Assembly: GCF_018131075.1 (NCBI RefSeq)
Contig: NZ_JAFCLS010000041.1
Coordinates: forward strand, 1 to 64,000
Direction of reading: 5' to 3'
Origin: Bradyrhizobium sp. JYMT SZCCT0428
Lineage (GTDB): Bacteria > Pseudomonadota > Alphaproteobacteria > Rhizobiales > Xanthobacteraceae
DNA length: 64,000 bases
In this document: positions 8,550 through 16,929 of the stretch, piece by piece
How positions within the stretch are numbered: position 1 is the stretch's first letter
Layout of the letters: every line of letters starts with the position of its first letter
The notes under the pieces: generated by a model
The model's input: the letters and a program-made list of their open reading frames with translations, nothing else
Told to the model about the DNA's origin: nothing
Databases searched by the model: none
Made by a program: the position numbers and the translations under genes

Positions 8550-9164
8550 TCACGACAGGTTATCGCGAGACTTTGTCCGTTGCTCAAAATCGTCAATGGC
8601 CCGCCCTAATGGTTGAATATATTTGTGGATTATCTTTCTCCATTCTTCGGCGGTTGAGGGCGCCTTCCTCAAACCAAACACTTCTAAAAGCCAACGCTGT
8701 AACGTTCTATCGTCCACGTTGGCGTATTTTCCCGCGAAAATGGCGTTGCATGCATTAAGGCGTGCAGCGGCTGGCTCATCCCCGGCTTCGATTTGAGTGG
8801 CGAACTCCAACGCGAAAGCTCTTTTGTGATGAATTCTGTCGACGTAGTTCAAAGGATTTCCCGGGCCGCGCTTGCTGGAAAAACCGAGAACCCAAGGGAG
8901 AATCTTGCGCAGATCGCCTGCCGCTTTCGCCTTGTTAGACGCCATGCGATGGGCGCACTGGCCCAGATAGGCGGTGAGCCAATCTGGGAACGGCTTATTG
9001 GTTCTGACGCAGATGTCTATGGCGAACCATGCATAGTAAGGATTGCCAGTCACCTCGAGTTTTGACTGCGCTCTGGGGAGCAAAAGATCGGGGTCGCATG
9101 CAATAGCTTTTGCCAGCTCTTCTTCATCCGGCGTGCCACGCGTCGCTTTGAAGGGCCTCTTCAC
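8550..9164 (-). CDS. Hypothetical protein linked to the integrase, 204 aa
   Basis: A soluble helical protein. Visible features include NPYYAWFAIDICVRTNKPFP, a basic middle (ASNKAKAAGDLRKILPW) and a basic tail. Its start codon overlaps the integrase stop codon (9161-9164), so the two are translationally coupled. No known domain. A role in the life of the integrated element is inferred from position only. Confidence 0.65.
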   Translation of the reverse strand: MKRPFKATRGTPDEEELAKAIACDPDLLLPRAQSKLEVTGNPYYAWFAIDICVRTNKPFPDWLTAYLGQCAHRMASNKAKAAGDLRKILPWVLGFSSKRGPGNPLNYVDRIHHKRAFALEFATQIEAGDEPAAARLNACNAIFAGKYANVDDRTLQRWLLEVFGLRKAPSTAEEWRKIIHKYIQPLGRAIDDFEQRTKSRDNLS

Positions 9165-10399
9165 GATCGCCGCTCGCGCATTGTGACGATCTCGGCGCCT
9201 GGCTTGCCATCAATAACGGTGCCTACCTTGTTCGCCGCTTCCCGCAATGGATCATCGGCGACGTGAGCATATCTTTGAGTGGTGCGCGTTTGCGTGTGAC
9301 CGAGCAACTTGCCGATGATGGGCAGGTTGAGTCCGCCGCCGACGGCGACGCTGGCAAAGGTGTGTCTCAGATCATATGGGCGCGCCGTTCTGCCCTTCTC
9401 GTCCTTCTCAAGCTGCGCATGCTTACGAACGTGCGCCCAGACGTGAAAGAGCGTCTTCAAAGGCTCGCCATCGACATCACCTGGGAAGACTAAAATGCCC
9501 TTGCGCGCCTCTCGCAGCCGCTCGATCAGCTCCATCGCCGGTGGGCTCAGCGGCAACCGGTGTGTCTTGCGTTGCTTGGTGTGGGCACTGGGCTTCACCC
9601 AGTAGCTCGGTTCCTTATCAAACTCCGACCATTCTGCCTGTATTGCCTCTCCCGGCCGGCATCCGGTCAGCATGATTAGTCGGACGCAGTCGGCGGCGAC
9701 AACACCGGGATAGGTTTGCAAAGCGCTCGCGATCCTTTCGAGCTCGGACTTACTGAAATACCGCTCGCGAGCTTCCTCCTGATTCTTCTCAATGCCCTTA
9801 CAGGGGTTTCCAGCCACTGCATTTCGCCAGGGTAGGGTCTCGCCCGCCATTGGCACCAGCGCCAGCGAAAACATCTTAGAACAGACCGACAAGACACGGT
9901 TCGCTCGCACCCTGCGCGGACCATTGCGACCCATTGATTCGCTTATGCTACGGTGCATCTGGGCGATGTCGCCGCCGTGAATGGCAGCGATCTTGGTGTG
10001 CCTGCCGAGCTTCTGGCCGATCTCTTCCAAAATCTTCTTTTCGTCCTTGATCCGTAATTCAAGGACGGTCTTCTTCGGCATGTGCTCTGAGATGTAGCGG
10101 TCGATTAGATCTTGGACTGCAGGGGCTTCTCGTCGCTCTCGCCTGGTCCCTGCCGGATCGTGGCCTCGGTCGATCCCTTTTCGTAGGTCCTTTGCCTCTT
10201 CACGGGCTGCAGCGACGGACCAGCGCGGGAAGGGGCCTATCGTGAACCTTCGCTGGCGCCCGTCGAGGCGATAATCGATGAAAAAAGACTTGCTGCCCCC
10301 TGGATAGGAGCGGACGCCAAAACCGGTCGCCTTTCGGTCGTTGTCCCACCACATCTGTCCGCCGATCAAGTCTCGGACAAAGTCATTGGTGAGGTGCAC
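9161..10399 (-). CDS. P4-type tyrosine integrase, 412 aa
   Basis: Residues 1-90 form the DUF4102-type arm-binding domain of P4-like integrases (ATGFGVRSYPGGSKSFFIDY). Residues 95-190 form the core-binding domain and about 215-390 the catalytic domain. Catalytic residues seen are Arg248 (GCRPGEA), Lys near 275-278, Arg345 in PYDLRHTFAS (with Tyr at the usual first His of HxxR, a common variant), His368 (LLGHTQ) and Tyr377 (QRYAHV). The length is normal for the family. It lies about 210 bp from a tRNA-Cys 3' end copy (10611-10658), the usual attachment site arrangement for this family, and it heads the phage-like gene chain that runs to 5886. Confidence 0.95.
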   Translation of the reverse strand: MHLTNDFVRDLIGGQMWWDNDRKATGFGVRSYPGGSKSFFIDYRLDGRQRRFTIGPFPRWSVAAAREEAKDLRKGIDRGHDPAGTRRERREAPAVQDLIDRYISEHMPKKTVLELRIKDEKKILEEIGQKLGRHTKIAAIHGGDIAQMHRSISESMGRNGPRRVRANRVLSVCSKMFSLALVPMAGETLPWRNAVAGNPCKGIEKNQEEARERYFSKSELERIASALQTYPGVVAADCVRLIMLTGCRPGEAIQAEWSEFDKEPSYWVKPSAHTKQRKTHRLPLSPPAMELIERLREARKGILVFPGDVDGEPLKTLFHVWAHVRKHAQLEKDEKGRTARPYDLRHTFASVAVGGGLNLPIIGKLLGHTQTRTTQRYAHVADDPLREAANKVGTVIDGKPGAEIVTMRERRS

Positions 10400-10610
10400 G
10401 GGTGCCTTGCGATCGGCTGTTTTAGGGTTCTTGTTCAGAAATGCCTCACGTCAACCATTCGTCAACGTCGCGAGGTGCCACGACGTGTTCTCATGCTCGC
10501 TCCAACCTCCGCATACGTCAACGAAAAGGCCAAGTTTTTCCTGATGTATTTGGGCCTTTTCGAAGGAATCGGCGGCAGAGCAATGGCTTGGGAAAAAGCA
10601 TCAGTTGGGT

Positions 10611-10658
10611 CTGCAAAACCGTGTACACCAGTTCAATTCTGGTCGTGGCCTCCATCCA
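10611..10658 (+). repeat. tRNA-Cys 3' fragment, likely attachment site copy 1
   Basis: The sequence runs from the anticodon loop CTGCAAA (anticodon GCA) through the T-arm (ACCAG, TTCAATT, CTGGT) to the acceptor strand CGTGGCC and TCCA. The 5' half of a tRNA is absent upstream: there is no GGCCACG acceptor strand. A 48-bp copy with one mismatch is at 11843-11890. It lies next to the P4-type integrase. Confidence 0.75.
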
Positions 10659-10724
10659 ACCATTTGATTTTTCAGCGCAATTTTATTGATCCCTTGTCCC
10701 TCCGATCCGACCTGCTACCGGATT

Positions 10725-11114
10725 GCTACATTCGTTTCGGCACGGTTCCTGAGGGCCGTTTTTAGCGCGGCGTCGACAGTCGCAACCGCATCTTCCTGCA
10801 TCCCCGGAATAACGTGGCTATCGAGGGTCCAGGGTGATCCCGACCTTGGAGTGCCCCAAGCGCTCGCTGGCTACTTTGGGGTGGACGCCATTGGCGAGCA
10901 GGTGAGTCGCATGGGCGTGTCGGAGGTCGTGGAACCGGAGCCGCACCAGCGATGTCTTGGCGATCAGCCGCGCCCATTGCTGCGAAACATAAATCGGCTG
11001 GACGATCGAGCCGTCCGCATGGGCAATTACAAGATCGTCGTCGGATAGGCCTATGCCGGCAACGTTCAGGCCGCCAGCGCCGGCATCTGAAAGACTTCCC
11101 GCCTGGGTGCCCAA
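10725..11114 (-). pseudogene. Decayed integrase, C-terminal catalytic part
   Basis: The minus-strand frame from 11114 encodes the end of a tyrosine recombinase: RLRFHDLRHAHATHLLANGV (box II HDLRH) and SERLGHSKVGITLD. A frameshift near 10832 moves the continuation (DSHVIPGMQEDAVATVDAAL) to another frame ending at TAG 10725-10727. The nucleophile tyrosine expected just before SHVIPGM is lost at the shift, and the N-terminal half is missing. It lies between the two tRNA-Cys fragments, so it probably belonged to an older element inserted at the same site. Confidence 0.8.
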
Positions 11115-11129
11115 CGTGCGCGGGCGGGT

Positions 11130-11732
11130 CTAAGCCAACGGCGCTCGCCGCATCAGCAAGACTCTTACCCGCCATGCGATTAGGGCAATAATTGACATGA
11201 TCAGCACGATCGCGCTCAGCGAAATAATGAAATGTAACCCCGACGAGCCGTCGTTCAGAAGCGAAGCTCGGCCAGTCGCGCCTAGAAAGGAATATAAGAA
11301 CACTTGCGGCGCGGTGAAAATGAAAGTTGATATTGAGTACGTCACGACGTCAATTTTTGTCAGGCCAAACAGGTAGTTTTGGATAGCTCCGGGAAGGGGC
11401 ATTCCCAAGCGCATCAGGGCGATTATGCGCCAGCCTTCCTCGTCTACGGCGCGTGCAACAAGGTCGAAAGTCGGCTTCCGCTCAAGCTTTTTGCGAATCC
11501 AATTTGACGCGACGTAGCGGGAGGTCAAGAAAGCAAGGATGCTGCCGATTGTTCCGCTGCATAAGATGATCACAGCGACCTTCCAGCCAAAAGCCGCGCC
11601 GGCAGCGCAAATGAGCGGCGTGCGCGGAAACACGACAAAGGCCATCAATACAAATACGAGGCAAACGGCCATCGCCGAGCCCGGTGTGAGACTGCCACGG
11701 CCCTGAAACCAGCTGATTATGTCTGAAAGCAA
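11130..11732 (-). CDS. VTT-domain (TVP38/DedA-like) membrane protein, 200 aa
   Basis: A polytopic inner-membrane protein with about five hydrophobic segments. The region GFxxG-like PLICAAGAAFGWKVAVI and the later RLGMPLPGAIQNYLFGLTKI correspond to the conserved core of the VTT/SNARE-associated (TVP38/TMEM64) family, including the re-entrant loop and the conserved Arg-x-x-x-x-P motif. Family members move lipids or affect membrane homeostasis. Length is normal. It is enclosed by the two tRNA-Cys fragments, so it may be cargo of the older integrated element. Confidence 0.85.
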   Translation of the reverse strand: MLSDIISWFQGRGSLTPGSAMAVCLVFVLMAFVVFPRTPLICAAGAAFGWKVAVIILCSGTIGSILAFLTSRYVASNWIRKKLERKPTFDLVARAVDEEGWRIIALMRLGMPLPGAIQNYLFGLTKIDVVTYSISTFIFTAPQVFLYSFLGATGRASLLNDGSSGLHFIISLSAIVLIMSIIALIAWRVRVLLMRRAPLA

Positions 11733-11842
11733 TGCGAACAGATTCGGTTTGAAAGATGATGCAGCCGATCGTCGCGGCTAATATCATTTTGCTACCCAAC
11801 TAGGTTGGAGAGCAAGGTCTAGACGGTACGACGGAACCAGAA

Positions 11843-11890
11843 CTGCAAAACCGTGTACACCAGTTCAATTCTGGTCGTGGCCTTCATCCA
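11843..11890 (+). repeat. tRNA-Cys 3' fragment, likely attachment site copy 2
   Basis: Matches 10611-10658 over 48 bp with a single C-to-T change before CATCCA. The upstream sequence again lacks the 5' half of a tRNA. Together the copies delimit a 1.2-kb segment holding a dead integrase and a VTT gene. Confidence 0.75.
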
Positions 11891-11891
11891 T

Positions 11892-11970
11892 ATAATCAAT
11901 AACTTAGGTCGATTATATGAGAGGCCGAACGAACTTCAGGCCGTCGTCAGGGTCAGGCGCTCAGCAGGAG
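11892..11970. repeat. About 80-bp dispersed repeat, copy 1
   Basis: Starts ATAATCAATAACTTAG right after the attachment-like site and resembles 38751-38831, with shared blocks AGGCCGTCGTCA and CTCAGC-GGAGGCG. It probably represents a duplicated flank of a tRNA-linked locus or the 3' end of a gene family. Confidence 0.5.
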
Positions 11971-12140
11971 GCGTACCAGCCCTCAGGAAACGGGACCAGC
12001 GGCCAAGGGGCTCGGTTGTCGTTGGCGGGGCGCGGCGTTCGACGAAAGGGCAGGGTCTGGGCCACGAAATCATCCTCCGGTATGGGCGCAATGGCCGTTT
12101 TCACGGCGTCCAGCAATAGGTCGAACTCAACTTCGCTCAT
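11961..12140 (-). CDS. Small hypothetical protein, 59 aa
   Basis: ATG 12140 has GGAG nine bases upstream and starts MSEVEFDLLLDAVKTAIAPI; the frame stays open further upstream but loses protein character. The C-terminal half is proline-rich and holds PRPANDN, a short string often seen in small rhizobial proteins. Function unknown. The 3' end overlaps the dispersed repeat shared with 38.75 kb. Confidence 0.5.
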   Translation of the reverse strand: MSEVEFDLLLDAVKTAIAPIPEDDFVAQTLPFRRTPRPANDNRAPWPLVPFPEGWYASC

Positions 12141-12391
12141 CGCGCTCTCCGGGGTTCCAGAGCGCACGTTCTCAAAACCGGTTTGTTTCCAGATTGAACG
12201 GATCGATCCAATTTTATCGATCGGCCAATCGCGGCAAACGTAGTTACTAAATGGTTGATTCCCCGGGGCAGGGTAGACCCGAACGCCCGCCATAAAGTGT
12301 GAGAAAAATCACATTCCACGACAATTATTCCGCGTATGCGGTCGGATGACGTCCGTGCTGTCAAGCCGGGCCCGACCAGGGAGATGCGGAC

Positions 12392-12649
12392 ATGAAGACG
12401 CACGTGGCGCGCGTTGGAGCGGTGCGCAGCCGGGTCCGCCGCGCTTCGATGGTCGGAATGCTCCTCGCGCTGTTCGCAGCGGGGTCGGCTAACGCCCAAC
12501 AGGGCACGCCCGAGCAACGCCGGGCCTGCACGCCCGACGTCTACCGCCTGTGCGCCGGCGAAATCCCGAACGCGCGCGCCATCACCGCCTGCCTGCGCCG
12601 TCAGAAGGGAAGCCTGAGCCCGGCATGTGCGGCGGTGTTCGAGCAGTAG
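12392..12649 (+). CDS. Small secreted cysteine-rich protein, 85 aa
   Basis: An N-terminal signal peptide (basic head, hydrophobic MVGMLLALFAAGSANA, likely cut after ANA) is followed by a short mature domain with four Cys (RRACTPDVYRLCAGEIP and ITACLRRQKGSLSPACAAVF). The spacing suggests two disulfides in the periplasm. This pattern recalls cysteine-rich-repeat proteins of alphaproteobacteria. It stands alone, 104 bp before an SDR gene on the same strand. Function unknown. Confidence 0.75.
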   Translation: MKTHVARVGAVRSRVRRASMVGMLLALFAAGSANAQQGTPEQRRACTPDVYRLCAGEIPNARAITACLRRQKGSLSPACAAVFEQ

Positions 12650-12752
12650 CCGGTCAAGCTGCTGCACCGGCCCCTAGGTCGCGACGCCCGTTCCCTTTAC
12701 GAAGCGGGATCATTTCCTTAGATGCGATGAAAACTTCGCATTCTAGGGAGCG

Positions 12753-13688
12753 ATGCTGTCCATGAGAGCCGCTGGATTGAAAGGCCCGCTTGCGGGCAAG
12801 GTCGCGCTGGTCGCTGGCGCCACCCGCGGCGCTGGCCGTGGCATTGCCGTACAATTGGGGGCGGCCGGAGCGACGGTCTACGTGACCGGGCGCACGACGC
12901 GACAGGCGCCGTCCGAAATGAATCGGCCGGAGACGATCGAGGAAACCGCCGATCTGGTGAATGCGGCCGGTGGCCATGGCATTGCAGTTCAGGTCGATCA
13001 TCTCGAACCCACACAGGTGCAGGGCCTGGTCGATCGCATCGCATTCGAGCAGGGCGCCCTGCATATCCTGGTGAACGACATCTGGGGCGCCACCCGGATG
13101 GAGTGGAACAAGCCGGTCTGGGAATCCTCTCTCGACTATGGCCTGCGTACGCTCCGCCTCGCCATCGATACCCACGCCATCACCAGCCATTTCGCCGCGC
13201 CCTTGCTGATCAAGACACGCGGTGGATTGGTGGTCGAGATGACTGACGGTACCGACGCCTACAACGCCACGAATTACCGGGTCTCGTTCTTCTACGATCT
13301 GGCCAAGGCCGCGGTGAACCGCATGGCCTTCGCTTTAGCCCATGAATTGGCGCCGCACGGCGGAACGGCTGTTGCGCTGACGCCGGGCTGGCTGCGCTCG
13401 GAAGCCATGCTCGATGCCTACCGCGTGACTGAAGCGAACTGGCGCGACGCCACCAGGGTCCAGCCGCACTTTGCGATATCGGAGAGCCCCGCCTTCGTGG
13501 GCCGCGCCGTCGCCGCACTTGCCGGCGATCCCGACGTGGCACGCTGGAACGGAAAATCGCTGTCGAGCGGCGAACTGGCAACAATCTACGGATTTACCGA
13601 TCTCGACGGCAGTAGGCCCGATGCGTGGCGATACGTCGTCGAGGTCCAGGACGCCGGCCGGCCCGCCGACGTGTCCGGCTATCGCTGA
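12753..13688 (+). CDS. SDR family oxidoreductase, 311 aa
   Basis: A short-chain dehydrogenase/reductase with a Rossmann fold. The nucleotide-binding motif GATRGAGRG lies near residues 24-32, and YDLAK near residue 180 supplies the YxxxK catalytic pair. The usual catalytic Ser position falls in a MTDGTDA stretch, as in some divergent SDRs. The basic residue GRTTRQ after the second strand suggests NADP(H). The C-terminal extension is longer than classical 250-residue SDRs. The start may be 12753 or ATG 12765. Substrate unknown; no pathway partner is adjacent. A dead TetR gene follows on the opposite strand and may once have regulated it. Confidence 0.85.
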   Translation: MLSMRAAGLKGPLAGKVALVAGATRGAGRGIAVQLGAAGATVYVTGRTTRQAPSEMNRPETIEETADLVNAAGGHGIAVQVDHLEPTQVQGLVDRIAFEQGALHILVNDIWGATRMEWNKPVWESSLDYGLRTLRLAIDTHAITSHFAAPLLIKTRGGLVVEMTDGTDAYNATNYRVSFFYDLAKAAVNRMAFALAHELAPHGGTAVALTPGWLRSEAMLDAYRVTEANWRDATRVQPHFAISESPAFVGRAVAALAGDPDVARWNGKSLSSGELATIYGFTDLDGSRPDAWRYVVEVQDAGRPADVSGYR

Positions 13689-13720
13689 CTTGCTGTTGCT
13701 GAATAGGGTGCGATCGGCAC

Positions 13721-14012
13721 TCACATCTCCAGCTTCGACAAATTCTTCGGCAGCATCCGCTTGAACAGCGTCAGCATGCGCGTGGCTTGCTTTGGCTCCA
13801 GCGCGATCGCGTGGCGCACGGTGGCTGCGATCAGCGTCATGACCAGCTGCGAAAACCACGCCAGCGCAGGAGAGGGCGCGTTCGGCGCGATCCGCCGCAG
13901 CGCCTCGAGCAGACCGGCGAGATAAGCGCCGCTGTTGCGCGGCCATAAAGCCATCTGCACTGCCGAAGAAATAACGGGGCCTTGGATGCGTTTCAGCGCG
14001 CTCGCAACTCGG
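13721..14012 (-). pseudogene. TetR-type regulator remnant, C-terminal domain only
   Basis: The minus-strand frame reads ALKRIQGPVISSAVQMALWP and goes on to LFKRMLPKNLSKLEM at the stop. The pattern of Leu/Ala helices with a WPR motif resembles the ligand-binding domain of TetR regulators. No helix-turn-helix part remains upstream, where the reading frame dissolves around 14012. It is convergent with the SDR gene, a typical place for its lost regulator. Confidence 0.45.
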
Positions 14013-14217
14013 CAAAGTCGATATCCTCGGTGAGGCTATTCAGATCCGTTTTAAGGCCGTCAGATTGGCTTCGTTTTGCAAATTGGCAAGACCTGCCCGA
14101 GGCGCCATCGAGCCGAGCCCATTGGACGTCGTTTCTGAAAAATGCAACTTTTGCGAGCTTCTTGGCTGATGCTCGCAACAGTTGCATTTCGGACATTTCA
14201 AGACTAAAAATTCTTCG

Positions 14218-14332
14218 GCATAATAGTTGCTAAGTAATAATATTATATTATACTCTTAATTACTGAAATATAGATTTAATATTATTTAGTATTCGCACCT
14301 AATTTTTCACAATAATTTACTAGGCGATCATA
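14218..14332. promoter_or_regulatory. AT-rich leader before the 231-aa gene
   Basis: About 115 bases made almost only of A and T (for example TAATAATATTATATTATA) in an otherwise GC-rich genome, ending two bases before the next start codon. It contains many possible -10 boxes but no Shine-Dalgarno motif. Such tracts often bind H-NS-like silencers and mark acquired genes. Confidence 0.45.
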
Positions 14333-14333
14333 A

Positions 14334-15029
14334 ATGTCCAACTCTAATACTTCCAAAAATGCTCTCACGCACGGTGTTTACTCCACTGACGTGGTTTTAC
14401 CCGAGGAAAATAAGCAGGAATTCGACGATCTACTGCAAGCCTATCGGGACGAATATTGTCCCGATGGCATCTCAGAAGAAGCAGCGATATTTGACCTGGT
14501 TAGCCTGTACTGGAAAAAGCGCCGTCTCGAGGCCGGATTACAGCAGGCCTACCAAAAGCAGCTGGACCTTGACGCCAAAATCGCCGCTTTTGATTTGGGT
14601 CCTGCCGTGAAGTCGCAGTCCGAAGCCGTGCAGAGTGTCTGCAAGATCGTTCAGACACACCTAGAGCAAATTTATGGGCGCGTCGAAGCGAAAGCCGATA
14701 CCCAGACTGTCAATCAGGCCGTTGATTTCGATAAGCTAACCGTGTTGGCGAAAGAGCTGAACCTCGTTGGCTCAGGCTTCATCGTTCCATCGCTTCAGGC
14801 CGCTGAAAAACTGAAACTTGATCAGATCGAGCGCGCTTGCCTACTGCATATCATGGAAAAGGAATTGAAGATTCAGGCGGAAATCGACAGACGTATCGAG
14901 AAGGTCTTGAAACGCCTGGTGGCAGTCAAAGAATATAAAAGGTTTTATGTTGCCAAATCTGTTAATGCGAACCAGATCGAGGCAATCAAATTGCGTGCCG
15001 AACCGCCCCACGAATCCCGTGGGTCGTGA
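14334..15029 (+). CDS. Hypothetical coiled-coil-type protein, 231 aa
   Basis: Starts with MSNSNTSKNALTHGVYSTDV, an opening I associate with a recurrent uncharacterised family of rhizobial accessory genomes, some next to phage genes. Residues 60-85 and 165-210 are charged helices likely to form coiled coils (EKELKIQAEIDRRIEKVLKR). There is no signal or membrane segment. The start is the first ATG after a strongly AT-rich tract. The composition is less GC-rich than in neighbours, which fits recent transfer. Function unknown. Confidence 0.7.
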   Translation: MSNSNTSKNALTHGVYSTDVVLPEENKQEFDDLLQAYRDEYCPDGISEEAAIFDLVSLYWKKRRLEAGLQQAYQKQLDLDAKIAAFDLGPAVKSQSEAVQSVCKIVQTHLEQIYGRVEAKADTQTVNQAVDFDKLTVLAKELNLVGSGFIVPSLQAAEKLKLDQIERACLLHIMEKELKIQAEIDRRIEKVLKRLVAVKEYKRFYVAKSVNANQIEAIKLRAEPPHESRGS

Positions 15030-15700
15030 GACTAGCGGGTTGGGTGGGTTAGGCCACCCATCCAGCGGTGTGGTGCGACTTAATTCCTTTGCGGTTCTCC
15101 GGATCGAGTTCGGAGAGCCGCGGGGCGTGCGATTGGTTGACTGTTCCCCGATGCCGCCAAACAGGTAGCGGACGGGCTGATCAAGAGAGTCGATGCTTCT
15201 CTGGCACGCTGCCGTCGCGGATGGGTGAAGGCACCATCCGAGTTGGGAGGGTGGGGAAAAGTTAACGCTATGCCGTTGTCAGAACGGTAGCCGTTATAGT
15301 CGTTTAGCTTTCGAAGCCGTGACTGCCGATGCGATTGCCTTGAAGCCGATGATTGTCGAGTATCTGATTTTGGCATGTGCGTAGCGTGGGAAAGCCGGCA
15401 ACAGCAGCCACCTACCGCGCTGAACCATGACGTTGCAATCATTCGACCGACAACCACTCTGCCTGATGCGCACTGCAGTTATTCTCGCGATCTTCACGAT
15501 GGAATTTGCGGCCGGCTTTCTTCTGCGTGCCGAGATTTCTTGCCGATACCGCCGGCGTCCCGGTCATATGCAAGAGCAGTAGGCGCTCTTAGCGATGATA
15601 TGTTCGACATCAGGGCGAACGATGTTGTGAACGCCAGATTTGACTATTGGCGCGGGCGCGTCGTCGCGTTGGTGGCAAGGGAAATTTGCTTCAAGGTTTC
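15030..15700. other. No gene recognised
   Basis: Only random overlapping frames were found. No repeat shared with other parts of the window was seen here. Confidence 0.45.
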
Positions 15701-15829
15701 TTAATTCGTCTGCGACACCGGCGGCACAGGGTCCGCGACACCAACGCCGTTCACAACCCATAGCCTCAGACCGACCAACGCCACATTAATGGCTACCCAC
15801 ACACAGATCCCGACGATCGCGATGACCAT
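15701..15829 (-). CDS. Tiny membrane peptide, 42 aa
   Basis: ATG 15829 is preceded by AAGGAGACTCACT, a near-perfect ribosome binding site. The product is one hydrophobic helix (MVIAIVGICVWVAINVALVG) followed by a short proline-rich tail. Single-span peptides of this size often modulate larger membrane proteins, but no target is evident. The GGAGTCTCCTT motif is duplicated in tandem just upstream (15835-15856). Confidence 0.5.
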   Translation of the reverse strand: MVIAIVGICVWVAINVALVGLRLWVVNGVGVADPVPPVSQTN

Positions 15830-16029
15830 AGTGAGTCTCCTTGGAGTCTCCTTGGAGTTTCCCCGAATCTTAATGAGATAATAGATCGAAATGTCGATGG
15901 TGCGCTGCGAGATTTCTGACTCTCCACCACAAAGCGACCAGCCAATGCCCAGTAATTCTACGGGCCTGATTACTTAGCAACTCAGGGCGTCAGGCAACTC
16001 CGGACGCCAGTTTGCGTTAAACTGCTACC

Positions 16030-16212
16030 ATGGCGAAGAACAGCAGCAGACAATGGAGCGCGGAGGAGGATAAGCAGCTTTTGCGACTGATTGCAGCGCG
16101 CTACTCCACCAAACAAATGGCGATCGGCCTCCAGCGGCCCGAGAGTGGCGTAATCGCCCGCCTTCGCCATTTGAGGCCGCATCGCAAGAAGGCCGCATCG
16201 GTGAGGGAGTGA
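16030..16212 (+). CDS. SANT/Myb-like mini DNA-binding protein, 60 aa
   Basis: The sequence RQWSAEEDKQLLRLIAARYS then TKQMAIGLQRPESGVIARLRHL fits a single Myb/SANT-like helix-turn-helix: Trp, acidic pair, first helix, second helix, then a recognition helix ending in Arg. The tail is Lys/Arg-rich. Two relatives occur in this window (39092-39295 and 62724-62942). DNA binding is inferred from the fold pattern. No target is known. Confidence 0.65.
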   Translation: MAKNSSRQWSAEEDKQLLRLIAARYSTKQMAIGLQRPESGVIARLRHLRPHRKKAASVRE

Positions 16213-16929
16213 CGGTCAGCCCAGCCCGCCTCAATTGACGGCCGCTCATCGATTCTCGAGCCGCGAGACGCGCTGGTGGTCGTCGGACCAAACCTCAATA
16301 ACCGGATGCTGCTCAAGGTATTGATGGGCGCGTCACGAAACTGAAAAGCGTGGTCGACCTGCTCTTGACGCTGGCTCGAAAGGAACGTTTAGCGAAGAAG
16401 GAGAAGGCTCGTCCGAAGCCGAGAAGGTCCTCGCTGAGCGGAATAAAGTAAGACGACGCCTTCCGAGCCGACTTTGAAAGGCTGAAGGCGGACCGCCTCG
16501 TGCGCGAAATAGGCGCAGCAGTGCGCTCCAGTGGTTTCACTGAGGCGGACCCCGAGCGTTGTAAAGGTTTCCGGCTTCGGCTCGGAGGTCTTTTGCGTTG
16601 TGAGAGCACCGGTTGAGGCCTATTTCACCGCGATTGGAAACGATAAATTTGCGTGTGGTGACCAAGCTCGGGCCGCGGCGTGCAAGGCTGCCTTAAAGCT
16701 TGCAGCGAATGAAAACGTTCGCGTGTCCGGAGCGAGCTGAAGATCGCTGCGTAAACCGTTAGTCAACATCGTGGTCAGGAGCGGCTTGAAAGCAAAGGCG
16801 CTCGGATGGTCCGTAGCGCCAAAAACATCCAGGTAGTGTAGGACTCCGCCGTGAAGTCATGTCACTGCGTCTACCCGCTCGCGCGGCGCGACATTGACCA
16901 TACCCGTCTGGTCTAGTACAGCGAAACGG
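16213..16929. other. No intact gene; possible decayed frames
   Basis: A plus-strand frame around 16327-16450 encodes a helical basic stretch (VTKLKSVVDLLLTLARKERL) without a start. A second, near 16610-16738, ends in AACKAALKLAANENVRVSGA. Both look like eroded small genes. I cannot assign either. Confidence 0.35.
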
